A stretch of 64,000 nucleotides of DNA from an uncultured Oscillibacter sp. (GTDB lineage: Bacteria > Bacillota > Clostridia > Oscillospirales > Oscillospiraceae). Location: NCBI GenBank assembly GCA_910583695.1, contig CAJTZL010000008.1, positions 3,051 through 67,050 of the forward strand, read 5' to 3'. Of the stretch, positions 1-9,081 are shown piece by piece. Made by a program: the position numbers and the translations under genes. Every line of letters starts with the position of its first letter. The first letter of the stretch is position 1. The notes beneath the pieces are model-generated. The model was not told the DNA's origin. It saw nothing but the letters and a program-made list of their open reading frames with translations, and did no database searches.

Positions 1-14
1 TCTGGAGTCAGGCG

Positions 15-908
15 TTACCCAGGGTGCTGCGGTTCAAACACGGAGAAAACCAGCCTGATTTCCAGCGTGCCGCCGCGTATCTGCGCGGAGGCCCGCCCGT
101 CCATCCGCTCCATCAGCTCCCGCACAATGGAAAGGCCCAGTCCGGCCCCGCCCTTCATCCGGGCGGGGCTGCTTTGGTAGAAGCGGTCAAAGAGATGCTC
201 CGGGTCCGGCCTGGGGCCGGGAGGAAGCCTGTTGGAAAAGCAGATCTCCCCATTTCTGCCGGAGACCGTCAGCCCCCCGCCGCCGTGGCGCAGGGCGTTG
301 GCGATCAGATTCCGGTACACCCGGCCCAGGGCCTCCGGGCTGGCCCAGATTTTCATATCTTCCCGCTCAAACCGCAGGTCCGGTTCCACCCCCGCCGCCT
401 CCAGCCGGGGGTAAAACTCCGCCAGCGCGTCCCACAGGGGAGGCAGGGCCGCCAGCTCTCCGCATTCCAGCGGCAGGGAGCCCCCCTGGATACGGGTGTA
501 AAGGAACAGCTCCTCCAACAGCTCCTCCAGGTCCCCCAGACGCTTTTTGATGATATCCAGATATTCTCCCTGCCGGTCCGGCTCCCCCTCCAGCAGCTGT
601 AAATACCCCATGGCCCCGGCCAGAGGGGTGCGGATGTCGTGGGAAATGCAGGCCATGGTGTATTTCAGCTCCTGCTCCCGCCGCTGGGTCTCCAGGCGAA
701 GCTGCCGTCCCTCCTCCAGGCGCTTGTTGACCGCCCGGCACAGCCGCCGGGGCGCCGGACCGGACATCCGGACCGTCAGGCGCAGATTGCTCTCCGCCGG
801 CGTTTCCTCCAGAATCCGGGCCATCTCCAGCAGCTGGGCGCGGTAAGACCAGAGACGCAAAAGCGCAGTCCCCAAGGCGGCAAGGGCCAGAACCAGGGCC
901 GGCAGCAT
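15..908 (-). CDS. sensor histidine kinase (BceS-like position)
   Basis: Membrane-anchored histidine kinase of 297 residues, the last gene of a four-gene minus-strand operon. One hydrophobic N-terminal segment (about residues 2-18) is followed by a linker, the phosphoacceptor motif SHDIRTPLAG near residue 89, the N-box NLIANALRHG and the G-box GAGLGLSIVREL. There is no extracellular sensor domain, as in kinases that read flux through a partner ABC transporter. It should phosphorylate the OmpR-type regulator at the start of the operon. Complete: the stop codon lies at the window edge. Family assignment is firm; the peptide-antibiotic role is inferred from gene order only. Confidence 0.93.
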   Translation of the reverse strand: MLPALVLALAALGTALLRLWSYRAQLLEMARILEETPAESNLRLTVRMSGPAPRRLCRAVNKRLEEGRQLRLETQRREQELKYTMACISHDIRTPLAGAMGYLQLLEGEPDRQGEYLDIIKKRLGDLEELLEELFLYTRIQGGSLPLECGELAALPPLWDALAEFYPRLEAAGVEPDLRFEREDMKIWASPEALGRVYRNLIANALRHGGGGLTVSGRNGEICFSNRLPPGPRPDPEHLFDRFYQSSPARMKGGAGLGLSIVRELMERMDGRASAQIRGGTLEIRLVFSVFEPQHPG

Positions 909-920
909 AAAAATCCCTCC

Positions 921-1727
921 TTAAATGTCCCTCTTTTCCATGGCCAGCAGGCTTCCGATTCCGTAGACAGCCGCCCAGGCCAGGGAGCAGGCCAAAACAA
1001 ACCCAACCGGCGTGATACCGCCATCAGGGGTATAGAGGCCCTTCACCACGGCGGCGAGAAAGGTCTGCTCCAAAGGCGGCCAGCGCAGAAGCCTTCCTAG
1101 GGCCGACACCAGAGCGACAGTCAGCCCGCTCCCGGCCACCAGGGACAGGATGATTCCCAGGGTGGTGCTCCGGGTCAGCAGAACCAGGGCCAGGGCCATG
1201 AGGGCGAAGGCCCAGTGGGGCATCCACATCCAAAGGGCATACCGCAGGATTTGAGAAACCGTATCCGGCGCCGGATACATGCGAATCAGCACGGGGGACG
1301 CCAGCATCAGAAGGACGGACAAGGCCGTGATAATCCCGCTGTAGACGCCCGCCAGCGTGATTTTGGAGAGGACGTAGTCCCGGCGGCGGGGACTGGCACA
1401 GCAGATATTCTTGATGAAGCCGCCGGAAAAATCGCCGTTTACGAACAGCGTCATTCCAATCCCGATCATGACCAGCAAAAAGCCGCTTCCCAGGGTTTCG
1501 TGCATGAGATCCAGCTGGGACATGTTCTGGATATAGTCGCTCATCATCCGGTCGGCCCCGGTAATCTCCGCGCCCTGGGCCGCCATCGCCTCCATCATCT
1601 CCGGGTCCGCCACGGCATAGGCGATGACGGTCACCAGGAGCAGCAACCCGGCTGTCACCGCCAGGATCACATAAAAGCTCCGGCTTTTGAACAGCCGCCG
1701 CAGGTCCATGCGCAGCATATTAAACAT
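921..1727 (-). CDS. ABC-2 type transporter permease
   Basis: Integral membrane permease of 268 residues with about six hydrophobic segments, beginning with SFYVILAVTAGLLLLVTVI near residue 16. A conserved loop of the lantibiotic/bacitracin ABC-2 permeases is visible (LFVNGDFSGGFIKNI). The start chosen is the ATG that overlaps the end of the ATPase gene by 8 bp, preceded by GGAGGAAACA; a longer in-frame reading upstream only duplicates ATPase coding sequence. It should form the membrane channel for the ATPase encoded just upstream, with the two-component genes on either side. Substrate unknown. Confidence 0.9.
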   Translation of the reverse strand: MFNMLRMDLRRLFKSRSFYVILAVTAGLLLLVTVIAYAVADPEMMEAMAAQGAEITGADRMMSDYIQNMSQLDLMHETLGSGFLLVMIGIGMTLFVNGDFSGGFIKNICCASPRRRDYVLSKITLAGVYSGIITALSVLLMLASPVLIRMYPAPDTVSQILRYALWMWMPHWAFALMALALVLLTRSTTLGIILSLVAGSGLTVALVSALGRLLRWPPLEQTFLAAVVKGLYTPDGGITPVGFVLACSLAWAAVYGIGSLLAMEKRDI

Positions 1728-2631
1728 GATTGTTTCCTCCCATCCGCTCCAGAAAATAACCCTCCAAGTCCTGCCGGTGGAGGCCCATTTCCTCCACCGC
1801 GATATCCGCTCGGGCAAGCGTCTGCCCCACGGCCCTGGCGTCCACGGCTTCATAAATCCGAATCTCGCCCTCCGGCCGCATTTCCCAGCGGGTCAGATGG
1901 AGCTCCCGCTCCAGCAGGGCCGCCGCCTTCCGGGGCTGGTCCGCCTTCAGGCGCAGATAGTCGGCGCATTTCTGCTCCAGCTCGGCGGCGGTGATCTGCT
2001 CCACCAGCCGCCCCTCCTGGATGATGCCGTACCGGGTGGCGATCTTGCTCAGCTCTCCCAGGATATGGGAGCTGACCAGGATGGTCACTCCCCGCTCCCG
2101 GTTCAGCCGCAGAAGCAGCTCCCGCATCTCCCGGATGCCCTCCGGGTCCAGGCCGTTGATGGGCTCGTCCAGCAGCAGCAGGTCCGGCCCGCCCAGCAGG
2201 GCCAGGGCCACACCCAGCCGCTGCTTCATGCCCATGGAGCAGTGTTTGACCGGCTTTTTCTCCCCCGGGGCCAGGCCCACCGTCTCCAGAATCCCGTCCA
2301 CCTGCCGCTCCGGGCTGTCCAGTCCCAGCAGGGCGGCATACAGCCGCAGATTTTCCCGGCCGCTTAAATCGGGGTAAAGCCCCGGCTGCTCAATGAGGGT
2401 CCCCACCCGGCGGCGGGCCACCGAGTCCCGGACGGGCTTGCCGAAAATCAGCGCTTCTCCCTGGGTGGGCCGTGCCAGCCCGCACAGGAGCTTTAAGGTG
2501 GTGGATTTGCCCGCACCGTTTTGGCCGATGAAGCCGTAAATGTCCCCCTGCTCCACCCGCAGGTCCAGGTGATCTACCGCCCAGCGGTCGTGGTAGCGTT
2601 TGGACAGCCCCATAGTCTGTATCACTGCCAT
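1720..2631 (-). CDS. ABC transporter ATP-binding protein (BcrA/lantibiotic immunity type)
   Basis: Cytoplasmic ATPase of 303 residues. Walker A GQNGAGKSTTLKLLCG lies near residue 37, the ABC signature is the degenerate CSMGMKQRLGVALAL, Walker B is LLLDEPINGLDPEG, and the switch histidine is in VSSHILGEL. The roughly 90-residue C-terminal tail beyond the ATPase core is typical of BcrA-like exporters. The start is the ATG preceded by AAAAAAGGAGGC; a longer frame would run back through the ribosome site. It overlaps the permease gene by 8 bp, so the two are translationally coupled. Likely role: export of, or immunity to, a peptide antibiotic (inference). Confidence 0.94.
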   Translation of the reverse strand: MAVIQTMGLSKRYHDRWAVDHLDLRVEQGDIYGFIGQNGAGKSTTLKLLCGLARPTQGEALIFGKPVRDSVARRRVGTLIEQPGLYPDLSGRENLRLYAALLGLDSPERQVDGILETVGLAPGEKKPVKHCSMGMKQRLGVALALLGGPDLLLLDEPINGLDPEGIREMRELLLRLNRERGVTILVSSHILGELSKIATRYGIIQEGRLVEQITAAELEQKCADYLRLKADQPRKAAALLERELHLTRWEMRPEGEIRIYEAVDARAVGQTLARADIAVEEMGLHRQDLEGYFLERMGGNNHV

Positions 2632-2717
2632 ATATAAGCCTCCTTTTTTGTTTGCAGGCTCAGTCTGACAGACAAGTGCCCAAACATCGCAAAGGAAGGG
2701 TAAAGAAAGTGTAAAGT

Positions 2718-3389
2718 TTACTCGGAGAGCTTGAAGCCGATGCCCCACACGGTCTGGATGTAAGAATCCGTGCCGCTGGGGCGGAGCTTGGCCCGGATGT
2801 TGCTGATGTGGACGGTGATGGTTTTGTCCTCTATGGCATAGTCCTCCTGCCAGACGGCTTCGTAAATCTGCTGTTTGGTAAAGACCCGCTTGGGGCGGCC
2901 CGCCAGCAGCTCCACGATCTTAAATTCGTGGGCGGTGAGACCGACGGGCTGACCGGCGGCGGTCAGCGTCATTTCCTCCAGGTTCAGCACCCAGTCCCGG
3001 TAGCGCAGAGCCGCCTCCGCGGGGACGGCGCTGGCGTGGCGGAGCTGAACCAGAATCCGGGCCCACAATTCCTCCAGCTGATAGGGCTTGGTGAGATAGT
3101 CGTCCGCTCCCAGGCCCAGAAGCTCCACTTTGTCGGACAGCTCTGCCTTGGCCGAGAGCACGATTACCGGTGTCCGGCTGGACCGGCGGATTTCCGCAAT
3201 CAGCTCACTGCCGGATAAGCCCGGGAGCATCAGGTCCACCAGCAGCAGATCCACGCCGCCCGCCTGCCAGAGCAGCCGGCCCTCGGTGCCGGAGAAGGCC
3301 TGGATGCACGTACAGCCTTGCCGGCGCAGGTACTGGGCGGTGGAGTTGTTAATGTCGGTATCGTCTTCTATGATCAGAATGCAGGGCAT
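2718..3389 (-). CDS. OmpR-family response regulator
   Basis: Response regulator of 223 residues: receiver domain (about 1-115) with acidic pocket EDD near residue 8, phosphoacceptor in LLLVDLMLPGLSG (Asp about 52) and Lys in LTKPYQLEEL, then a winged-helix DNA-binding domain (about 125-222) with the TAHEFKIVELL and ITVHISNIRAKL motifs. First gene of the operon, preceded by its own promoter, so it probably autoregulates and drives the ABC genes and kinase downstream. Ribosome site AATGGAGGC. Function of the family is certain; the target set is inferred. Confidence 0.95.
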   Translation of the reverse strand: MPCILIIEDDTDINNSTAQYLRRQGCTCIQAFSGTEGRLLWQAGGVDLLLVDLMLPGLSGSELIAEIRRSSRTPVIVLSAKAELSDKVELLGLGADDYLTKPYQLEELWARILVQLRHASAVPAEAALRYRDWVLNLEEMTLTAAGQPVGLTAHEFKIVELLAGRPKRVFTKQQIYEAVWQEDYAIEDKTITVHISNIRAKLRPSGTDSYIQTVWGIGFKLSE

Positions 3390-3444
3390 AAGGCGGCCTC
3401 CATTGTCGTTTTAGTGCAGGGATTCGGGGCAGATCGTTTCCTCC

Positions 3445-3473
3445 AGTATACATCACCTGCCCTCCGGTTTCAA
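3445..3473 (-). promoter_or_regulatory. sigma-A promoter of the RR-ABC-kinase operon
   Basis: On the minus strand TTGAAA and TATACT are separated by exactly 17 bases, about 55 bases upstream of the response-regulator start codon. No other good promoter is seen before the four genes. Confidence 0.75.
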
Positions 3474-3597
3474 GGCATGGGCGCCTGCCGGGAGCGCTGA
3501 AGAGGTGATCCGGCAGGGGCGGATACAAAGGCCCGCCACTGCGCCGCATTCCTGCTGTAAAATGTGCAATTGGACACTCCTGGAGCGGCAGCGGTTA

Positions 3598-3626
3598 TTG
3601 ACACGGCAGAGACTTTCCGATATAAT
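3598..3626 (+). promoter_or_regulatory. consensus sigma-A promoter for the FIST/chemoreceptor operon
   Basis: A perfect TTGACA, 17-base spacer, TATAAT, ending 38 bases before the FIST gene start. Perfect consensus promoters are rare, so these genes are probably strongly or constitutively transcribed unless a repressor acts here. Confidence 0.88.
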
Positions 3627-3664
3627 AAAATATCTGTAAATTATGGCAGGAGGTATACCGTGTC

Positions 3665-4720
3665 ATGAAGCAATTTTATGGAATGAGCCAGCGTGGAAAC
3701 CTGGACGAGGCTCTGAACGGACTCCGCAGTCCCGAGTTTATCATGCTGCTGTCCAACAACGACCAGTTCGAGGCCCACGTTAAGGCCCTGGAGCAGCGTT
3801 TTCCCGGCGTTCCCAGCATCGGCTGCATCGGAATGTGCTACCAGATCGGCGTCGTGGAAAACGGCGTGGGCGTCATCGCCTTTACCGACGGCGTCACCGC
3901 CGCCGCGGACGTTTTGGAGGATGTGTCCACCATGCCGGTGAAGTACATCCAGCGGATGGAGCGGGACATGCAGGCGGTGGGCGGCTCCGGCGGCGACACC
4001 CTTTGCATCGACTTCTGCGCCGGAAACGACGCCTGCGTGCTGACCACCATGCACACCGTCCTTCACAGGCGGGGCGTTCCCCTGGTGGGAGGCACCGGAG
4101 CCGAGGGCCGGGTTTCCGCCAACGGCCGGGTGTATTCCGACGCCGTGGCCTACGGCCTGGTGCGGAACCGGGGCGGCCGGGTGAAGACCTACAAGGAAAA
4201 CATCTACCACCAGCTGGGGGACTACCGCTTCATCGCCTCCGATACGGACCGGGCCAATTACATACTGGGTTCCCTGAACGGCAAGCCCGCCAAGCAGGTC
4301 TACAAGGGCATCCTCCACGTGACGGACGAGGAAATTCTGACCCGGACCTTCCAGAACCCGTTCGGCAAAATCAACGGGGACGACACCTGCATCATCTCCA
4401 TCAAAGAGGTCAACGGAAACGCCCTGGCCTGCTTCCGGCAGGTCAACGACTCCGACGTGCTGATTCTCCTGGAGCTGGGGGACTATCAGGCCATCACCCG
4501 AAACACCATCCAGCAGATTCAGCGGGAGTTTCCCCGCCGCTCGGCGGTCTTCTCCGTGAACTGCCTCTTCCGCTATAAGCTGTTCTCTGAGAGGGGCTAT
4601 ATGCAGACCTATCTCCGGGAGATGGGAGCCCTGGGCTGCCATGCCGGCTTTGTGGGCTACGGGGAGCACTACAACAACCGCTTTGTCAATCAGTCCATGA
4701 CCTGCGCGGTCTTTGAGTAA
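3665..4720 (+). CDS. FIST domain sensory protein
   Basis: Soluble protein of 351 residues matching the FIST_N plus FIST_C architecture: an N-terminal half with the SIGCIG and GVPLVGGTGAEG segments and a C-terminal half with NPFG, INGDDTCI and CFRQVNDSDVL. FIST domains are thought to bind small ligands, probably amino acids, in signal transduction, often beside chemotaxis proteins. No membrane segment. The ATG follows AGGAGGTATACCGTGTC; a GTG five bases earlier would meet a stop at once. The downstream chemoreceptor gene begins 12 bases after the stop, so the two form an operon and probably one sensing pathway. Confidence 0.9.
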   Translation: MKQFYGMSQRGNLDEALNGLRSPEFIMLLSNNDQFEAHVKALEQRFPGVPSIGCIGMCYQIGVVENGVGVIAFTDGVTAAADVLEDVSTMPVKYIQRMERDMQAVGGSGGDTLCIDFCAGNDACVLTTMHTVLHRRGVPLVGGTGAEGRVSANGRVYSDAVAYGLVRNRGGRVKTYKENIYHQLGDYRFIASDTDRANYILGSLNGKPAKQVYKGILHVTDEEILTRTFQNPFGKINGDDTCIISIKEVNGNALACFRQVNDSDVLILLELGDYQAITRNTIQQIQREFPRRSAVFSVNCLFRYKLFSERGYMQTYLREMGALGCHAGFVGYGEHYNNRFVNQSMTCAVFE

Positions 4721-4732
4721 GGGGGATTCGGG

Positions 4733-5689
4733 ATGTTATTTGCGGGAAAAAACCGGCGGGAGCCGGAGCGCCCTCAGGAGGAGAAGAGCCTCTATCCGGT
4801 CCTCCACGTGGCGGGGAGCCTGAGGGAATACCAGAAGGAGCTGGTGAAAAAGGAGGTGGCCTCCCTCTCGGAGCTGAGTCTGGTGGGGACCACCTTCTCC
4901 GGCGTGCTGAACGAGGCGGACCACTTCCAGGAGAAGCTCCAGGAGCTGGGCCAGTCCTTCTCCAACATCGACGACGCCGCAGGGGAGTTCGTCCACGTCC
5001 GGGAGGAAATCGGCGATACGGTTTCCGAGGCGGAGGGCCTGATGGTGGAGCTGAAAAACACCTCCGTCAAAATCCAGGAGTCCTACGACGAGATGGCGGG
5101 CATCTTTGAGAACCTCCAGTCCGCCATCCGGGGCATTCAGCAGTGCATGGGGAAGATCGTCTCCATTGCGGACCAGACCAATATCCTGGCCATCAACGCC
5201 TCCATTGAGGCGGCCCGGGCCGGGGTGGAGGGCCGGGGCTTCGCCGTGGTGGCCGCCCAGGTGAAGGAGCTGGCCAAGGAAATCAAGCAGCTGGCCGGAG
5301 AGGTGGACGCCGGCGTATGCGACGTGGAAACCCGGGCAGGGGAGCTCAGCAGCAGCATCCAGTCCTCCCAGGAGACCCTGAACCAGGGCGTGGGCGTCGT
5401 GGGCCAGACCGACGAGAGCTTCCGGAAGATCACGGCTACCGCCGAGGGTGCGGCCGCCGTGCAGACGGAAATCTCCGGGGTGATTCAGGTGTCCCAGCAG
5501 GAGCTGGCGGTGCTGTGCCAGTTCTTTGACGGAATCAAGAGCCAGTATCAGGAGGTCGTCAAGCACATTGATCAGGCCAGCCGTCTGGGTACCACCAAGA
5601 GCGCCATGTTTGAGGATATGGACAACATGATTTCCCAGATTCCCCCCTTCGTCAAGGACCTGGAAGCGGGGAGCCGCTCCGGAAAATAA
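4733..5689 (+). CDS. soluble methyl-accepting chemotaxis protein
   Basis: Cytoplasmic chemoreceptor of 318 residues with no membrane segment. The conserved hairpin tip ADQTNILAINASIEAARAG lies near residue 145 and GRGFAVVAAQVKELA follows. The flanking regions are long amphipathic helices. A periplasmic sensor domain is missing, so input must come from a cytoplasmic partner; the FIST protein immediately upstream is the obvious candidate. The family normally controls CheA activity through CheW; no che genes are visible in this window. Last gene of the operon. Confidence 0.93.
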   Translation: MLFAGKNRREPERPQEEKSLYPVLHVAGSLREYQKELVKKEVASLSELSLVGTTFSGVLNEADHFQEKLQELGQSFSNIDDAAGEFVHVREEIGDTVSEAEGLMVELKNTSVKIQESYDEMAGIFENLQSAIRGIQQCMGKIVSIADQTNILAINASIEAARAGVEGRGFAVVAAQVKELAKEIKQLAGEVDAGVCDVETRAGELSSSIQSSQETLNQGVGVVGQTDESFRKITATAEGAAAVQTEISGVIQVSQQELAVLCQFFDGIKSQYQEVVKHIDQASRLGTTKSAMFEDMDNMISQIPPFVKDLEAGSRSGK

Positions 5690-5697
5690 AAAGTCGA

Positions 5698-5730
5698 ACA
5701 GGCGGCGGCCGCAAAGCGTCCCCCGCCTGT
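5698..5730 (-). terminator. convergent hairpin between chemoreceptor and FapA genes
   Basis: The arms ACAGGCGG and CCGCCTGT pair around a GC-rich loop. Read on the minus strand the hairpin is followed by a T-rich run (ACTTTTTATTTT), so it best terminates the FapA transcript; on the plus strand no T run follows. Confidence 0.5.
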
Positions 5731-5738
5731 CTGCCTGA

Positions 5739-7496
5739 TCACATAAGCACAATCTCGTCGCACAGCAGCTTGGCCACGCACTGGTGGGTCTCCTGCCGCA
5801 GGCGGAGAAATTCGTCTCCGATGCTGATTTCCGTCCCCGCGTAAGCCACGCCGCACTCCATGCGGCCGCTGTCCTGCTCCTTCTGGTTTTTCATCTCCAT
5901 CTGGCCGTTGTCCAGCTCTTCCTCCAGCTGCTTCAGCCGGTTTTCGGACACGGATATCTTCATCCGGACCTTGCCCAGAAGGCTGGTCTTGGCCGGGCTG
6001 TCCAGCTGGGCCTCCAGCTTCTCCATTTCCACCGCCAGATTTTTCAGCTTTTTGCGGACCAGATCCTTTTCCAAGGTGGCGCAGGGCATGCCGCCCAGAG
6101 CGACGGAGGTCTTGACCTCCGACTTGGCGCCGATGGCGCTGGCGCTGACCCGCTTGGCCGCCCAGACCCGCCCGCCGATGATGCTGCCCCGGCCGGAGCG
6201 GATGAGCACCTCGCCGTCGCAGTAGATTCGGCCGTTAACGATGCAGTCGGTCTGCAGATTCTCCCGGACGAAAATGGTGGCGTTTTCGATGTACTTGGCG
6301 AAGATGCACCGTCCGGCCCGGATGACGGTGGTGCCGTCCCCCAGGATGCCCTTGACTACCGTCAGGTCCCCGCCGGCCTCCACGGTGCTGCCGGCTTCCA
6401 CCACGCCGCCCACATAGATGTTCCCCATGGCCTTGACGGAGAAGCCGCTGAGCACGTCGCCTTTGATGTTGACGTCCCCCACAAATTTGATGTTTCCGGT
6501 GGAGAAATCCACGTCGCCGTCAATGTCCAGCACCGGCTTGACCTGGAAGGTGGAGCCGCTGAACTCCACATGTCCCGGCATGGAGGCGATGAGGGTGTCC
6601 CCGTCCTCGCTGATTTCCGTATTCCGCCCCTTGGGGAGGGGGACGGCCTTTCCGCTCTTGGCGGGAACCTCCTGATTGGTGACGGTCCGCCCCGGCTCCC
6701 CCTCGGTGGGCCGGATGAGATGGCAGATTTCCTGCCCCTCCTCGACGTTGCAGATCAGGTTCAGGGCGGTGTAGTCCACCTGGCCAAATTCATTGACCTC
6801 CAGCACCCGCTGGATGGCCCGGGGGAAATAGTCCACAATGTTCCCGTTGCGCCCGTCAAAGGCGGGCTTCCCCTTTGCCACCAGATAGAGGGTGAAATAC
6901 CGCTCCCGGTCGTGGGCCGCCCGGTCCAGAAGGGTCGTGTCCAGACCGTAGGAGATGTTCTGGGCCGCCAGGGCCTGATAGATCATGTCCCGGGTCACCT
7001 CCGCCCCTTTTCCAATGGGGGGGAAAATCAGCATCCAGGCATAAATCTTGTCGGTGGAGAGGTGGAACCAGGGACGGGCGTCCATAACCAGCTCCTCCTC
7101 TTCGGCGGGAGGCGCTTCGGATTCGGCCTTCTTCTTGCTGTGCTTGCCTCGGGTCCGGCCCTTGGCCGCCTTCCAGCGGGTACCGCAGACGCTTTTCAAA
7201 GATGCCTGCAGCCGGTTTTTCTCCTTGTCCAGCAGCTCGGAGGGAAACGTGCCGTCTTCATCCATGCACAGGCGGGGATACGGGAGGGCCCCGGCCTCCT
7301 TCTGGCGAAGCTCGTGGAGCTGGCGGATGGGATGGTCCGAGGGCATCTCCAGATGCGTGGGGTCGTCCGGGACGGCCGCCGGGATTTCCGGGGCCTCCTG
7401 GGGAATATGAGTCTGTTCCTCAAGGAGCGTTTCATCGGGCTCTTCCTCTTTTTTGGGGCGGAACAGGATGGATGATATCTTGTCCTTAAATGACAT
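5739..7496 (-). CDS. FapA/DUF342 family protein
   Basis: Large cytoplasmic protein of 585 residues. The N-terminal 130 residues are charged and variable; the core (about 150-470) is the FapA/DUF342 beta-helix region, with glycine-rich turns such as GDVNIKGDVLSGFSVKA and GGDLTVVKGILG; a coiled coil follows at about 490-550. The family is linked to polar localisation and polymer-like scaffolds, but its biochemical role is unsettled. The ATG chosen is 8 bases after GAGG; a GTG three codons earlier is a less likely start. It is convergent with the FIST/chemoreceptor operon. Confidence 0.85.
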   Translation of the reverse strand: MSFKDKISSILFRPKKEEEPDETLLEEQTHIPQEAPEIPAAVPDDPTHLEMPSDHPIRQLHELRQKEAGALPYPRLCMDEDGTFPSELLDKEKNRLQASLKSVCGTRWKAAKGRTRGKHSKKKAESEAPPAEEEELVMDARPWFHLSTDKIYAWMLIFPPIGKGAEVTRDMIYQALAAQNISYGLDTTLLDRAAHDRERYFTLYLVAKGKPAFDGRNGNIVDYFPRAIQRVLEVNEFGQVDYTALNLICNVEEGQEICHLIRPTEGEPGRTVTNQEVPAKSGKAVPLPKGRNTEISEDGDTLIASMPGHVEFSGSTFQVKPVLDIDGDVDFSTGNIKFVGDVNIKGDVLSGFSVKAMGNIYVGGVVEAGSTVEAGGDLTVVKGILGDGTTVIRAGRCIFAKYIENATIFVRENLQTDCIVNGRIYCDGEVLIRSGRGSIIGGRVWAAKRVSASAIGAKSEVKTSVALGGMPCATLEKDLVRKKLKNLAVEMEKLEAQLDSPAKTSLLGKVRMKISVSENRLKQLEEELDNGQMEMKNQKEQDSGRMECGVAYAGTEISIGDEFLRLRQETHQCVAKLLCDEIVLM

Positions 7497-7699
7497 ATGG
7501 GACACCTCAATTCCTCTCTGTTAAACGGTGCTACTATACTATCATATTATTATACTAAATTTTTTACCCGTTGGGAAGATGCAATTATCATATTCTTTGC
7601 ATATATTTTGAAGCGCCGGGAGGCCGGAGAGCCTTGCGCCCGGGAAACCGGGCTGTTATAATAGGGGACAAAGGGCAAAACAGCCCGGAGAGGTGCGTC

Positions 7700-8173
7700 A
7701 TGAATTTTAAAATCAAGCGTTTTGAGGAGCAGGACGCGGCGGAGGTCTCCGCCGTCATCGGGGAGGCGCTGCGATTAAGCAACGCGCCGGACTATCCTCC
7801 GGAAATCATTCGGGAGATGCTGGAGCTCTACGCCCCGGAAAACCTGCTGGAGCAGGCGGAGGGCGAGAACCTGTACGTTCTATGGGAGGGGGAGAAGGCC
7901 GTGGGCTGCGGCGGAATCGCCCCCTATATGGGCCGCAGGACGGAGAGCATCCTTGTGACCATTTTTGTTCTGCCGAAGTACCAGGGAAAGGGCGCAGGAA
8001 GGAGAATCATGGAGGCGCTGGAGAGCGATCCGTACTTCCTGCGGGCGGAGCGGGTGGTGATCCACTCCTCCATCACGGCCCGGGATTTTTATCGGAAGCT
8101 GGGGTACCGGTTTTCCGACGGTGTGGGGACCCCCGATGAAGAGGGGTGCATCCATATGGAAAAACGGCGGTGA
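7700..8173 (+). CDS. GNAT family N-acetyltransferase
   Basis: Soluble protein of 157 residues with the GNAT fold. The acetyl-CoA-binding motif A is visible as VLPKYQGKGAGRRIMEAL around residues 95-112, and the C-terminal FYRKLGYRF motif is typical. The start is the ATG preceded by CCCGGAGAGG; an earlier in-frame ATG lacks a ribosome site. It stands alone, upstream of a terminator and convergent with the YheO-type regulator. Acceptor substrate unknown. Confidence 0.9.
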   Translation: MNFKIKRFEEQDAAEVSAVIGEALRLSNAPDYPPEIIREMLELYAPENLLEQAEGENLYVLWEGEKAVGCGGIAPYMGRRTESILVTIFVLPKYQGKGAGRRIMEALESDPYFLRAERVVIHSSITARDFYRKLGYRFSDGVGTPDEEGCIHMEKRR

Positions 8174-8184
8174 GCGCATAATCG

Positions 8185-8213
8185 AACGCCCTCCCTCAGG
8201 GGAGGGCGTTTTG
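8185..8213. terminator. bidirectional intrinsic terminator
   Basis: An 11-bp perfect stem (AACGCCCTCCC paired with GGGAGGGCGTT) with a four-base loop, followed on the plus strand by TTTTG. It lies between the convergent acetyltransferase and regulator genes. Confidence 0.85.
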
Positions 8214-8220
8214 TCCGCCT

Positions 8221-8895
8221 CTATTTTCGTATGTGAGACAGATAGCGGTATACGCTGGCCTGGGAGCAGCCCAGTCTGGTGGCCACGTCCTTCACGGCCC
8301 CCTTGAGCAGGAAGATGCCGCTTTTCTCCAGGGCGTCAATGATTTGCAGGCGCTCCTCGGAGGTCAGACGCTCCGCCGGGACCCCCAGACGCTCCAGCTC
8401 GTGGGCCACGGCGTCCTGGGCCACGGCCTCCGTGGAGTTGCGGAAGGTTTCCGGCCGGGGGGCGTGGCCGTCCTCCGGCGGCTGCTCCAGGGCCTGCACA
8501 AACTGGTTGGGATGGCACAGGGTCAGGACCTGCTGGGCGAAGGACTGAAAGCGGCTGTCGTCAAAGTTGATGCAGAGCATTCCGATGAGCTTCCCGTCCT
8601 CCTTGATGAACATGGTGCTGGAGCGCAGGGCGTTGCCGGCGGCGGAGACGCCGGAGTAGTGCAGGCGGTAGTCCTGCCATTCATAGCTCTCGTCCTTCAA
8701 CACGCTGAGGGCCATGTTGGTCAGCGGCGCGCCGATTTCCCGGCCGCTGATGTATCCGTTGGCAATGGCGATGATGGAACGGTTTTTGTCCGTCAGGTCG
8801 TGAAGGGCCACCTCGTAGTCCGGACCCAGGGCCGCGCCCAGAAATTCCGTCAGCTTCACATATTGGCGCAGGAGCGCGTTGGCCGTATCCGGCAT
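8221..8895 (-). CDS. YheO-type PAS/helix-turn-helix regulator
   Basis: Transcription regulator of 224 residues: an N-terminal YheO-like PAS domain (about residues 8-120, with LHDLTDKNRSIIAIANGYISGR) and a C-terminal HTH_22 domain (about 165-222, with KDVATRLGCSQASVYRYL). It is transcribed away from the tryptophanase-like gene, and the two promoters lie about 110 bases apart, so it is the likely local regulator of that gene and its own promoter. YheO-like proteins control amino-acid and sulfur metabolism genes in several Firmicutes; the ligand here is unknown. Confidence 0.88.
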   Translation of the reverse strand: MPDTANALLRQYVKLTEFLGAALGPDYEVALHDLTDKNRSIIAIANGYISGREIGAPLTNMALSVLKDESYEWQDYRLHYSGVSAAGNALRSSTMFIKEDGKLIGMLCINFDDSRFQSFAQQVLTLCHPNQFVQALEQPPEDGHAPRPETFRNSTEAVAQDAVAHELERLGVPAERLTSEERLQIIDALEKSGIFLLKGAVKDVATRLGCSQASVYRYLSHIRK

Positions 8896-8940
8896 AGGGG
8901 CCTCCTTTCCTTCCCGGGGGTGTTTGATTCTTCCTCATCT

Positions 8941-8973
8941 CAGTATTATATTACTGGAATGCGCTCCTGTCAA
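8941..8973 (-). promoter_or_regulatory. consensus promoter with dyad for the YheO-type regulator
   Basis: On the minus strand TTGACA and a perfect TATAAT are 17 bases apart. The inverted repeat CAGTA...TACTG (8941-8956) embraces the -10 box and is a plausible operator for self-repression. Confidence 0.78.
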
Positions 8974-9081
8974 AAAAATTTTTTATCGCAGTGAGAAAGG
9001 TTGATCTTTCAGGCGTTATTTATCTTTTCCATAAAAACCAGACCAGCAAAATGGTGATTCATACAAAACATACAAATGGCA

